Below, piece after piece: positions 52,136 to 63,747 of a stretch of DNA of 64,000 nt. Every line of letters begins with the position of its first letter. The first letter of the stretch is position 1. A program made the position numbers and the translations under genes. This DNA is from Anisakis pegreffii (taxonomy: Eukaryota; Nematoda; Chromadorea; Rhabditida; Anisakidae): positions 280,171 to 344,170 of the forward strand of contig JAPYMA010000415.1 in assembly GCA_035041965.1 (NCBI GenBank), in the 5' to 3' direction. The notes under the pieces are model-generated. The model searched no databases. It saw only the letters and a list, made by a program, of their open reading frames with translations, and had not been told where the DNA came from.

Positions 52136-53464
52136 AACTCAGTCGAAGGATTATACCCAATTGAATATTATTTCGGTTCTTCAGTAGACTCAAAAACGGA
52201 CATACGAACAGTATGCATCTTTAGGGGAATTTCATGTATAGAAATTTTGATCAGCAAGTCAACCTTCTAGCATTCATCTGTTCAGAAATATCCAACAAAC
52301 CATCTCGACCAATAAAATATTCATGGTTTTGCAGAACGATTCAGCATTTCAAGATTGATTTTATATGCCTTTGATATGATGTGATCAATGCGATAAATGA
52401 GTGAATTTTTATTAGGTTCATGATTTGCTGCAGATTTTGAGGATCATCAAACAACTGAAATGGTTGAAGAGCACATTTTACGGTGACTGATGAAATTGCA
52501 TCCGAGTTGCCTGATTTTCGATTGCTTTATTTGCATAAAATCCAGTTTTTTTATTGAGGTTCTTACAGTTTGACTAAAAACTCAAATATTATCAATTTTG
52601 TTTTCGTTTTAACTGCTGCAATCAACTGCGGTGATAACCTTGAACATAGTCAGTTTGGTACAATTTAATAATGCACTGATAACGAATTCTCATGTGTGTA
52701 AACAATTTGAAATTTATGTTGACCCAAGTGTTTTAAATTATGACACGAATTGATTTCTTGAAAGTTCCATCAACAAGATATGACAAAACACTTCTCATGC
52801 TGACTTGAAAAATGAAATGAATGATATCAGAGAAATCTCTTTTGAAATGATTGGAACAACTGATTGATTCCAAACACGGTGCCGTTCGATTGGCTGATTG
52901 TATGGTGTTATCTTATCCATCATCTCAACTTTTGTGTGTTTAATCTGGAATAATCGATTCTCACACCAACACTTCAGCTCAATGAAATACCATCCAAAGA
53001 GCGGTAAACGCGATCACTATTCGCTTCAGATGAACTAATTCCTTAATTAGAATTTAGATTAATAATTCACAATTCAAAATACGAACGAATCACGTATCGT
53101 TAGGTTAATATCATTTATCAGTGCAATTTTTTGTAGGGACATGTCTAGTACTGGAAATCTTATCGGTTGGATGAGCCCTATTCGAGCTCATATCCTCAAA
53201 TTGCCATTTTTAAGCTGATAATCTCAATCAAATCCCTTACTATCGTCCATCGATCATAAGTATCACCGCAAGCTTTCTTTATCAGCCATCAGTAATTTCA
53301 GTGAATCACAAATCTGTGATTTGAGCTTGAAGAATGATTTATTTTGACAAGAGAAGTTGGTCGCGTTCCGCCAAATCACTCAATGTGATTCATTTGCACT
53401 GAAAATCTAAATAAACTGAAAGTGCAGTGATAACAAGTGAAAATATCACATATTCCTTGAAAAG
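52136..53464. other. Downstream region of elongase B, left arm
   Basis: AT-rich sequence between the elongase stop and the inverted-repeat element. No gene seen. Confidence 0.4.
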
Positions 53465-53852
53465 TTATGAATAAGAGTGAATCAGTGATATGACTGCAGT
53501 GAATAAGAAAATTGCCACGACCCAACTGATGTGTAGTGCAATCGGTAACTTCAGAATTGAGAGCGATAAGAGAGTATGGAAATTAGAAATGGGATGTATT
53601 GATAGACTGCTGAAGGAGAGTTGTGTATGGGAATCTGTAATGCGTGTATGCCTTCTGAATAGCCCCTTCCATCAGAAGCTATTCTCCTGCACTCTATTCA
53701 CCGCTCACATTCCATCACCAGTTTTCACGTCCAATTCCTATGATGTCTCATCACTCTCATTACTAACCTTGCTGATTCCATTGCAGTCCTGTTATGCATT
53801 ACTACTTTTCTCATTCAGTTCGAATGTATCACTGATTCACTCGCATTCATAA
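53465..53852. mobile_element. MITE-like element with terminal inverted repeats (left arm)
   Basis: The ends are imperfect inverted repeats of about 42 bases: TTATGAATAAGAGTGAATCA at the left against the reverse complement of ...TGATTCACTCGCATTCATAA at the right. The 388-base interior has one 120-codon open frame, probably incidental. It has no transposase, which fits a non-autonomous DNA element. A related terminal sequence occurs alone near 30058-30100. Confidence 0.55.
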
Positions 53853-53953
53853 TTACCTTCTGAATCTTCGCTCTATTCGTTTCTTCACTTCACATTGTCG
53901 TTAAATTTGGCTTTATACCAGATAAGGAGTGTGTGCACAATGAGTTGCCACAC

Positions 53954-54320
53954 CACGAAACAATTGTTGAGATGCAAGAAATGTACTGCTTATATTACGC
54001 TAATACTGGGATCTTATATAACCTAGACTTATCGATGGAATATTAATGCTCAAAATGAACATTTCTGGTGTTCTTCAGCGCTAAAGAGAAACCTGCGTAG
54101 CTCTCTTCAGTGCTGAAAGGAAACTTGCATAGCTCTCTTCAGTGCTAAAGAGAAATTTGCATAGTTCTCTTCAGTGCTAAAGAGAACTCGCACAGTTCTC
54201 TTCACGAAACAACTACTGAGATGCAAATAATGCACTGCTTACATTACGCTAACACTTGGATCATATTTAACCTAGACTTGTCGATGGAATATTGAACGCT
54301 TAAAACGAATATTTTTGGTA
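53954..54320. repeat. Compound repeat: two diverged 117-120-bp direct repeats flanking a 32-bp tandem array (left arm)
   Basis: Direct repeats at about 53954-54072 and 54203-54320 share long blocks (CACGAAACAA, ATTACGCTAA, AACCTAGACTT, TCGATGGAATATT). Between them, about 54073-54202, four copies of a 32-base unit beginning CTTCAGTGCTAAAGAGAA recur at 54073, 54105, 54137 and 54169. Confidence 0.8.
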
Positions 54321-55007
54321 CCACCACATAGGAGTGGATTACGGCTTTCTAAAACTGTTATTCTTGCCAATTGATCCCGTCCTATCAATCAGATATCCTC
54401 GTATGTCGCACTCAATTTTGATCACCAATATCCACTGCACATGCAGCACAAGTTGCCGACTCATTGTTTTAAATACAATTGTAATGTAATATTTATAATT
54501 TATCGATAACTCAGTTGAAGTGACTGTACAACAACTATCAGAAGATAATACGTGCAATGGTGATATGTTCAGAACTGTGATAGCATGAAATAGTGTTATC
54601 ATAATGACTAAGATCAAACATATGACAAACCATGATCATATAAGGAATGGTATTTGATGGAGCCGTTCATAAAGCATTATCACCAACGTCGGAATACCCG
54701 AAAAAGTCCCATAATATTGGAACTTGATGGGGATATCAATTGTATGACAAGAATATCAATAGGAATGACAATAATAAACAGCAATATCGACAATAATATC
54801 AATGATACCAGTAGGAATGATTATAAGAATAGCAGTGATAAAATAAACAAGTGATAAACTGTCATGGAATTGAGCTCAAAATGGAGCAGACATATGATCG
54901 CATTGAAAATAATGCATATACGCAATAAATAGTGAATTGGCAAATCCCAATGAAGTTAAAAGGGAATAATTATATGGAGATGCATTGGGTCACGTTTTCT
55001 TTTCAGA

Positions 55008-55887
55008 TTAATCATCAACATCGCAACATCCGAATTCGTGACATCTGGCATTCTCGCGGCTCATCCACGAACGTCTACATCCATTATGACCATGATGGTG
55101 GTAATCGTAATGCCAGCCAGGATAATAGTAATGATGGTGCCCATGATGTCTCAGACCATGACGATCATAGTAGTACGGATCATACGTCGCACGACTCTCT
55201 CCACTCTAAAATCCCCTCATAGTTCAATTCCATTCAGTTTACTGAATTTCAGTTCGAACGTTCAACTGGAACGTTCGTTCACCTAGGTAATCATATTTGT
55301 AAAAATTCTCATAAGATGTGAAATTTTTAGATTCCGAGGCATTCTTAATTTTTCTTAATTACAGCTTCTCAGAGCTACTTTCTTCAAATAACAATGATCC
55401 TAAACTTTATTTTTATGTTAATTTTTCAAAATTTCGGTTATTCGACCTCTTTCCCAGCCGTAACAAAAACTTGAAATTTCATTTATTTATGGTAAATGAG
55501 CATATGGACTATATCACATCTCCAAAGAAGCTTTCACTCATATCCTTGAAACAGACCCTTCGGAAACTCCAACGCCACCTGATTTCGATAAATTCTAATA
55601 TATGCCCCATATTACAACCTGACTTATTTCGCTATGCATTACTATAATCATCAGTTCTATTTTTATTCTTATTAACATTACAATCAATGCTTTCTCCATG
55701 AATAAAATCTATCACTTGGTAATAAATTAAAAAGTAATTCACTCGTTGAATATAAATAATAACAAGAAAATTTCCACGAAAAATGACTTACTCTCAATAG
55801 ACTGTCTTCCAACTCGAATTGATCCGTTAGGACGACCCTTATAACTACGATTAAGGTTACCAATAATAACACGACAGCAACACGCAT
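55008..55887 (-). CDS. Small secreted His/Tyr-rich peptide with Cys-containing tail, left copy
   Basis: Two exons in phase 0: 55792-55887 and 55008-55205, giving 97 residues. Residues 1-22 or so are a strong signal peptide (MRVAVVLLLVTLIVVIRVVL), then a short acidic segment (DQFELEDSLLR). Exon 2 begins SGESRATYDPYYYDRHG and continues with clusters of His, Tyr and Gly (12 His and 9 Tyr in exon 2), ending with four Cys around RCHEFGCCDVDD. Splice sites are AGA|GTAAGT and ATTTTAG|AGTGG. No family recognised. The composition suggests metal binding or a structural or antimicrobial secreted peptide; that is inference. The coding sequence is identical to the right-arm copy, which is transcribed in the opposite direction. 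Confidence 0.72.
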
Positions 55888-56288
55888 TGTTGCTTTCTCG
55901 TTGAACTTCAACTATAAATTTGTTGGAATTTTAATCGCCTCAAAGAGCTGAGAACTAAATGCACGAGTCACAAGCCGCACTAATAAAACACAACCGTTGT
56001 TTCTATCAATTAAAGATGATGGCACTGCTACACTGGGCGAAATCGACATCATCTGCTTATGACCTGACCCGAGCCTCTGCATAGTAAAGAGTCCATCTCA
56101 CCCATCTTCAGTGGTCATGAGAATTCCCTCAAGAGAAACGATTAATCTTACAGGGAGGATAGTAATCCTGCAGTTTATGTCAAGGAAAAAGGGAATGTAG
56201 TGTAACATATGCAGAACACACTTTGGCTGAAAATAATTCAATTTGAGTAAATAAGCATGCTCGCAGCTAAAGGCGATTCATATATGAT

Positions 56289-56394
56289 ATTCTGAATCTA
56301 AAGAACCTGAGGAATCGAACGGTGTAAAGAAATTTATACGTTACTAGGCAAACTTGAGGGTACGGGTAGCTTGAACACGGCAAATTCTATAATG
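56289..56394 (+). repeat. Dispersed repeat copy R1 (left arm, next to junction)
   Basis: This 106-base unit beginning ATTCTGAATCTAAAGAACC recurs in direct orientation at 56528-56633 and inverted at 56657-56762. The spacer copy differs from the arm copies at roughly ten positions. Confidence 0.9.
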
Positions 56395-56412
56395 CTATAT
56401 TAATGTATGGAG

Positions 56413-56638
56413 TGATCTATAGTGATATGTTATACAATGAATGAGAGCGACTGCGCTGATTGAGATAGGTTCAAGAAAATGGCTATATCTCCTCAAGTAA
56501 AAAGAATCGCTCAGCAATATATTTGAAATTCTGAATCTAAAGAACCTGAGGAATCGAACGGTGTAAAGAAATTTACGCGTTACTGGGCAAACTTGAGGGT
56601 ACCGGTAGCTTGAATGTGGCAAACTCTATAATGGCAAA
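56413..56638. repeat. Asymmetric spacer at the centre of the palindrome
   Basis: Symmetry ends after TAATGTATGGAG (56401-56412) on the left and resumes at its complement (56639-56650) on the right. The spacer contains a unique left half and, at 56528-56633, a diverged direct copy of the 106-base repeat found in the arms. Confidence 0.92.
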
Positions 56639-57163
56639 CTCCATACATTAAAATAGCATTATAGAATTTGCCGTGTTCAAGCTACCCGTACCCTCAAGTT
56701 TGCCTAGTAACGTATAAATTTCTTTACACCGTTCGATTCCTCAGGTTCTTTAGATTCAGAATATCATATATGAATCGCCTTTAGCTGCGAGCATGCTTAT
56801 TTACTCAAATTGAATTATTTTCAGCCAAAGTGTGTTCTGCATATGTTACACTACATTCCCTTTTTCCTTGACATAAACTGCAGGATTACTATCCTCCCTG
56901 TAAGATTAATCGTTTCTCTTGAGGGAATTCTCATGACCACTGAAGATGGGTGAGATGGACTCTTTACTATGCAGAGGCTCGGGTCAGGTCATAAGCAGAT
57001 GATGTCGATTTCGCCCAGTGTAGCAGTGCCATCATCTTTAATTGATAGAAACAACGGTTGTGTTTTATTAGTGCGGCTTGTGACTCGTGCATTTAGTTCT
57101 CAGCTCTTTGAGGCGATTAAAATTCCAACAAATTTATAGTTGAAGTTCAACGAGAAAGCAACA

Positions 57164-58043
57164 ATGCGTGTTGCTGTCGTGTTATTATTGGTAACCTTAA
57201 TCGTAGTTATAAGGGTCGTCCTAACGGATCAATTCGAGTTGGAAGACAGTCTATTGAGAGTAAGTCATTTTTCGTGGAAATTTTCTTGTTATTATTTATA
57301 TTCAACGAGTGAATTACTTTTTAATTTATTACCAAGTGATAGATTTTATTCATGGAGAAAGCATTGATTGTAATGTTAATAAGAATAAAAATAGAACTGA
57401 TGATTATAGTAATGCATAGCGAAATAAGTCAGGTTGTAATATGGGGCATATATTAGAATTTATCGAAATCAGGTGGCGTTGGAGTTTCCGAAGGGTCTGT
57501 TTCAAGGATATGAGTGAAAGCTTCTTTGGAGATGTGATATAGTCCATATGCTCATTTACCATAAATAAATGAAATTTCAAGTTTTTGTTACGGCTGGGAA
57601 AGAGGTCGAATAACCGAAATTTTGAAAAATTAACATAAAAATAAAGTTTAGGATCATTGTTATTTGAAGAAAGTAGCTCTGAGAAGCTGTAATTAAGAAA
57701 AATTAAGAATGCCTCGGAATCTAAAAATTTCACATCTTATGAGAATTTTTACAAATATGATTACCTAGGTGAACGAACGTTCCAGTTGAACGTTCGAACT
57801 GAAATTCAGTAAACTGAATGGAATTGAACTATGAGGGGATTTTAGAGTGGAGAGAGTCGTGCGACGTATGATCCGTACTACTATGATCGTCATGGTCTGA
57901 GACATCATGGGCACCATCATTACTATTATCCTGGCTGGCATTACGATTACCACCATCATGGTCATAATGGATGTAGACGTTCGTGGATGAGCCGCGAGAA
58001 TGCCAGATGTCACGAATTCGGATGTTGCGATGTTGATGATTAA
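57164..58043 (+). CDS. Small secreted His/Tyr-rich peptide with Cys-containing tail, right copy
   Basis: Mirror of the gene at 55008-55887: exon 1 57164-57259 (signal peptide), exon 2 57846-58043, stop TAA at 58041. The predicted 97-residue product is identical. The ATG at 57164 is chosen because it directly opens the hydrophobic signal sequence; an upstream in-frame TTG is not a credible start. An unrelated 109-codon antisense open frame sits in its intron. Confidence 0.72.
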
Positions 58044-58720
58044 TCTGAAAAGAAAACGTGACCCAATGCATCTCCATATAATTATTCCCTTTTAACTTCA
58101 TTGGGATTTGCCAATTCACTATTTATTGCGTATATGCATTATTTTCAATGCGATCATATGTCTGCTCCATTTTGAGCTCAATTCCATGACAGTTTATCAC
58201 TTGTTTATTTTATCACTGCTATTCTTATAATCATTCCTACTGGTATCATTGATATTATTGTCGATATTGCTGTTTATTATTGTCATTCCTATTGATATTC
58301 TTGTCATACAATTGATATCCCCATCAAGTTCCAATATTATGGGACTTTTTCGGGTATTCCGACGTTGGTGATAATGCTTTATGAACGGCTCCATCAAATA
58401 CCATTCCTTATATGATCATGGTTTGTCATATGTTTGATCTTAGTCATTATGATAACACTATTTCATGCTATCACAGTTCTGAACATATCACCATTGCACG
58501 TATTATCTTCTGATAGTTGTTGTACAGTCACTTCAACTGAGTTATCGATAAATTATAAATATTACATTACAATTGTATTTAAAACAATGAGTCGGCAACT
58601 TGTGCTGCATGTGCAGTGATCAAAATTGAGTGCGACATACGAGGATATCTGATTGATAGGACGGGATCAATTGGCAAGAATAACAGTTTTAGAAAGCCGT
58701 AATCCACTCCTATGTGGTGG

Positions 58721-59087
58721 TACCAAAAATATTCGTTTTAAGCGTTCAATATTCCATCGACAAGTCTAGGTTAAATATGATCCAAGTGTTAGCGTAATGT
58801 AAGCAGTGCATTATTTGCATCTCAGTAGTTGTTTCGTGAAGAGAACTGTGCGAGTTCTCATTAGCACTGAAGAGAACTATGCAAATTTCTCTTTAGCACT
58901 GAAGAGAGCTATGCAAGTTTCCTTTCAGCACTGAAGAGAGCTACGCAGGTTTCTCTTTAGCGCTGAAGAACACCAGAAATGTTCATTTTGAGCATTAATA
59001 TTCCATCGACAAGTCTAGGTTATATAAGATCCCAGTATTAGCATAATATAAGCAGTACATTTCTTGTATCTCAACAATTGTTTCGTG
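58721..59087. repeat. Compound direct/tandem repeat, right-arm copy
   Basis: Mirror of 53954-54320. It differs from the left copy by at least one substitution inside the 32-base array (position 58860). Confidence 0.8.
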
Positions 59088-59188
59088 GTGTGGCAACTCA
59101 TTGTGCACACACTCCTTATCTGGTATAAAGCCAAATTTAACGACAATGTGAAGTGAAGAAACGAATAGAGCGAAGATTCAGAAGGTAA

Positions 59189-59576
59189 TTATGAATGCGA
59201 GTGAATCAGTGATACATTCGAACTGAATGAGAAAAGTAGTAATGCATAACAGGACTGCAATGGAATCAGCAAGGTTAGTAATGAGAGTGATGAGACATCA
59301 TAGGAATTGGACGTGAAAACTGGTGATGGAATGTGAGCGGTGAATAGAGTGCAGGAGAATAGCTTCTGATGGAAGGGGCTATTCAGAAGGCATACACGCA
59401 TTACAGATTCCCATACACAACTCTCCTTCAGCAGTCTATCAATACATCCCATTTCTAATTTCCATACTCTCTTATCGCTCTCAATTCTGAAGTTACCGAT
59501 TGCACTACACATCAGTTGGGTCGTGGCAATTTTCTTATTCACTGCAGTCATATCACTGATTCACTCTTATTCATAA
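59189..59576. mobile_element. MITE-like element, right-arm copy
   Basis: Mirror of 53465-53852 with the same terminal inverted repeats. Its presence in both arms shows that the insertion preceded the inverted duplication. Confidence 0.55.
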
Positions 59577-60905
59577 CTTTTCAAGGAATATGTGATATTT
59601 TCACTTGTTATCACTGCACTTTCAGTTTATTTAGATTTTCAGTGCAAATGAATCACATTGAGTGATTTGGCGGAACGCGACCAACTTCTCTTGTCAAAAT
59701 AAATCATTCTTCAAGCTCAAATCACAGATTTGTGATTCACTGAAATTACTGATGGCTGATAAAGAAAGCTTGCGGTGATACTTATGATCGATGGACGATA
59801 GTAAGGGATTTGATTGAGATTATCAGCTTAAAAATGGCAATTTGAGGATATGAGCTCGAATAGGGCTCATCCAACCGATAAGATTTCCAGTACTAGACAT
59901 GTCCCTACAAAAAATTGCACTGATAAATGATATTAACCTAACGATACGTGATTCGTTCGTATTTTGAATTGTGAATTATTAATCTAAATTCTAATTAAGG
60001 AATTAGTTCATCTGAAGCGAATAGTGATCGCGTTTACCGCTCTTTGGATGGTATTTCATTGAGCTGAAGTGTTGGTGTGAGAATCGATTATTCCAGATTA
60101 AACACACAAAAGTTGAGATGATGGATAAGATAACACCATACAATCAGCCAATCGAACGGCACCGTGTTTGGAATCAATCAGTTGTTCCAATCATTTCAAA
60201 AGAGATTTCTCTGATATCATTCATTTCATTTTTCAAGTCAGCATGAGAAGTGTTTTGTCATATCTTGTTGATGGAACTTTCAAGAAATCAATTCGTGTCA
60301 TAATTTAAAACACTTGGGTCAACATAAATTTCAAATTGTTTACACACATGAGAATTCGTTATCAGTGCATTATTAAATTGTACCAAACTGACTATGTTCA
60401 AGGTTATCACCGCAGTTGATTGCAGCAGTTAAAACGAAAACAAAATTGATAATATTTGAGTTTTTAGTCAAACTGTAAGAACCTCAATAAAAAAACTGGA
60501 TTTTATGCAAATAAAGCAATCGAAAATCAGGCAACTCGGATGCAATTTCATCAGTCACCGTAAAATGTGCTCTTCAACCATTTCAGTTGTTTGATGATCC
60601 TCAAAATCTGCAGCAAATCATGAACCTAATAAAAATTCACTCATTTATCGCATTGATCACATCATATCAAAGGCATATAAAATCAATCTTGAAATGCTGA
60701 ATCGTTCTGCAAAACCATGAATATTTTATTGGTCGAGATGGTTTGTTGGATATTTCTGAACAGATGAATGCTAGAAGGTTGACTTGCTGATCAAAATTTC
60801 TATACATGAAATTCCCCTAAAGATGCATACTGTTCGTATGTCCGTTTTTGAGTCTACTGAAGAACCGAAATAATATTCAATTGGGTATAATCCTTCGACT
60901 GAGTT

Positions 60906-63747
60906 CTACTCAATCTTCTTGTGTGCAAATCGTTCTTTTGGTTTCGTGTAATAAGCGGTCACGTAGAAGTGAATGAAGAGCACAGCGAATGATGTGTATT
61001 CGATTAATCCGATCGTAATGTTACCGTATGATTGTTGACATCTGAAAGTAGCGTGGATGAACTGTCGTTAGATGAACGTTAGATGCGAAGATCACATATT
61101 AGAGATAAATTCGACGAGTCAATTTCAATGCTCTCAGTGATTTTTATCTGCACTAACTTATCGAAATATCAATTTTCCGATAATCTAGGACAATTCAAAA
61201 TTTGAGCAACTCTCGATGAGTCCAGTACAAACAAATTGGTTAGCAGAAAATGAGCGTCTAATCGTTACACCGTTCAAAAATCGCACCATCTCAACGCAAC
61301 TAATGGTTAAAAGTTTCTGGGCGACTATATTTGAATTTTGTTCTTAGAGAGCGAATTAGTTGTTTGAACGTGAAGCAGTTTGATTGATGCGTGCTTCCAC
61401 TGATAGGAAGCAATGCATGTGTAACGGAGTGTCGTTTTGTAATGGTGATAATGTATATATTGTGAAATCAGTAAACGGCTGGATGGAATCAGCGAAGGAA
61501 AACGCATTAGGTTGATTGAAAAAACAGTGAACTCGTAGCTAAGCTTGAAAACTTACGGTAACTTCTGTCGTGTTTTGTAATCAAAAACGAGACATTCAAT
61601 GGCTACTCCGACAAACATCTGAAAGATCTGCAGAGATGTCACGAGCATTGCCATTTTTCTGAAAGTTTTTTGAATCCGTACATAATCAAATGATTCATTC
61701 GGATGCCATTATTGCATCTTTGATTTTGCAAATCATGCGAGTCACTATCAAGTTATGCCGTAACGTCAGTGAGCGTTTGCTTTACGCATCTTTCAACCAG
61801 TTCTCACCTTCGACAACTTCAGCAACCGGTTCACGATCAACGTCGTTAAAAATTTCTTTAATTTTTTCGATCTGATGATGAAAACTTTCATCAGATTTCA
61901 ACTGTCAATGGAAAAACTGCTTGAAATGTTTTTTAAGAATCATTTCTTAATGAACAAAATTCTCAGAATCAGAAGACGTCGTCATTTCTTAGTGAACTTG
62001 AATTTTTTTAAAAAGAATGATAAGAAGACGTCATTCGTAGACATATAAGGCATCATTGATGAATTCTCTCAATGCAACTATTAAACACACGAACTTTGAT
62101 GGACGTAAACCGTAGGCCGTGCATGCGTAATAGCTATACATAACTGAATGAACGAAGTAGTTCAGACTTATGAAGAATCGGCCTGGTGCGGCGTGTTCGG
62201 CACCTGAATTCATTGATAACACTACATCATTTATTTCCCCTTCATTATATTTCTCGGTTATCAGATTCAGATTAGCTTCACTGCACTACGAGTACTTAAA
62301 ATACCGCCGATTTCCCAAAAAACAGATTTTGGCGGACAGTTGCAAGAAGAAATGCAGAGAAGAGTACATGTGCTCTTATTTTCAATGCTCCAATTATAAA
62401 TTATGGATGTTCTCTGCATGTTCTTAAACTGATTCATAAGTTTAGATCACTACAAAATAGTTTGCACTCGCATCAACGCAGCATGTTTTTTGTTGCCCAT
62501 AAATCGTATGTACAAATTATCAAGAAATGAAATAGTGATCATCGGAAGTTGATTGTATCGTGACGTTTACTACGAAATTAGCCGCAAAAGTGTTTTTGTT
62601 GAATGTTTCATGGACTTTCACCTGTGGAAGAAATGAATTGCTATTAGTGGCAAAAATTAGTGTGCATCTGACGAAAGACGGCTCTGTTCCAGGAATGAGA
62701 TGTTCAAAAAACTAAAAGAAATTAATGACGGGACCGTGGAATTGATCGAACGAAAAAACAAATCAACCAGCATGAGCGGCTCCGATGATAACTGCAACAT
62801 GATGATAGTAATGCAGGAAAATCAGTTTCCGTTTTCTCAACACAATGAAGAGCGTATCACCGAGTTCAACGATTTTCGATAGCGCAAACAATAGGGCCCA
62901 GAAGGCAGCCACACTTTTCGGATGAATCGTGTAGCATGTCGATCGATACATTCCCAGTGTGACAACGCTGTGAATGAGATCCTGTCAAGAAATAATTTTC
63001 ATTGTGAATTATCACTGAAAATGTTCATTTAGGAAAATTTTTGGTCAGTTATAGATTAGAATTGCGCAGTTTATTGGCTTTATTTTCAGCTGCTCATTCA
63101 TGTTTTCTAAATGATTTGAGTTCTTCAAAATATTCTTCCCATAACTCGTGACAAGAATTCAAGATATCAAAATTGTCACGAAACACGATACTAATCTTAT
63201 ATTCATTATATTAACTACAGTCTAATTCCAGGAAAACATCATGAGTCATGAATGCATCGTGAATGCTTTTTTCGCCGAACCTCTAACACAATCACTTTCG
63301 CTGTGAAATTGTCCAATTAGCGTTTTTACTGCAAGTGTTCAATTTGAGTCAGCGAATGAATTCGGAACAGATTCTAAGAGAGAAAGAGAGGCGTAAGATA
63401 ATGACCCTCTTGAAAACAAGTGAAACTACATCAGTCACAAATAATGGTGTACAAATATCGGAATGACAACTGCTATTCGAAAACAGTCATCAAAAGATCT
63501 CAATTGAAACAAATCTGTCACCTCAGTGAAACGTATAAAACCAAATGTACTGAAAATGGCCAACGACGCGTTCCATATGAACAACGGCGTTCTCAAATCG
63601 AATGCTTCACGCTTCTCCATGAATTTTTGAATGAATTTAATCATTATAAAATAGACAACTGAGATTGTTATTGAGTGATACCAATTTCGTTGTAAAAATA
63701 GAGTAGCCGCAACGGGATCGTCGATTTTTTCAAATGGCAATGCATAC
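60906..63747 (-). CDS. ELO-family fatty acid elongase, copy B' (right arm, 5' end outside window)
   Basis: Exons 2-6 of the elongase at 48628-52135 occur inverted at 63522-63747, 62768-62981, 62095-62203, 61557-61658 and 60906-61041. The coding sequence is identical where compared, including the histidine box HYYHH and the stop TAG (CTA at 60906-60908). If the arm continues, exon 1 would lie about 300-410 bases beyond the window end. Whether this is a third functional elongase depends on whether the palindrome is real. Confidence 0.9.

Larger units (their letters stand above)
49040..56412 (+). repeat. Left arm of giant inverted repeat (palindrome)
   Basis: This segment is the reverse complement of 56639-64000. 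Mirror coordinates sum to 113051 near the centre, 113041 beyond a 10-base indel at about 54424-54434, and 113040 beyond a one-base difference in the A-run at 51031-51038. The left limit is set only by the window end; the arm may extend further left. Confidence 0.98.
55888..57163. promoter_or_regulatory. Shared divergent upstream region of the two peptide genes, containing the palindrome centre
   Basis: The 1276 bases between the two start codons contain mirror-image promoters of the two peptide genes and the 226-base spacer. Being palindromic, each gene should carry the same proximal promoter. No individual element is assigned. Confidence 0.5.
58044..60905. other. Right-arm mirror of the repeat-containing spacer
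   Basis: Contains the mirror copies of the compound 32-base tandem and direct repeats (58721-59087) and of the MITE-like element (59189-59576). No additional gene seen. Confidence 0.6.

Noticed and set aside
53490..53852. 120-codon open frame inside the MITE-like element
   Set aside because: It ends exactly in the terminal repeat and matches no transposase; it is likely chance openness of a short element.
57404..57733. 109-codon minus-strand open frame (and its mirror at 55318-55647)
   Set aside because: It lies inside the intron of the secreted-peptide gene on the opposite strand, has AT-rich composition and no recognisable features. Its appearance twice is only the palindrome.
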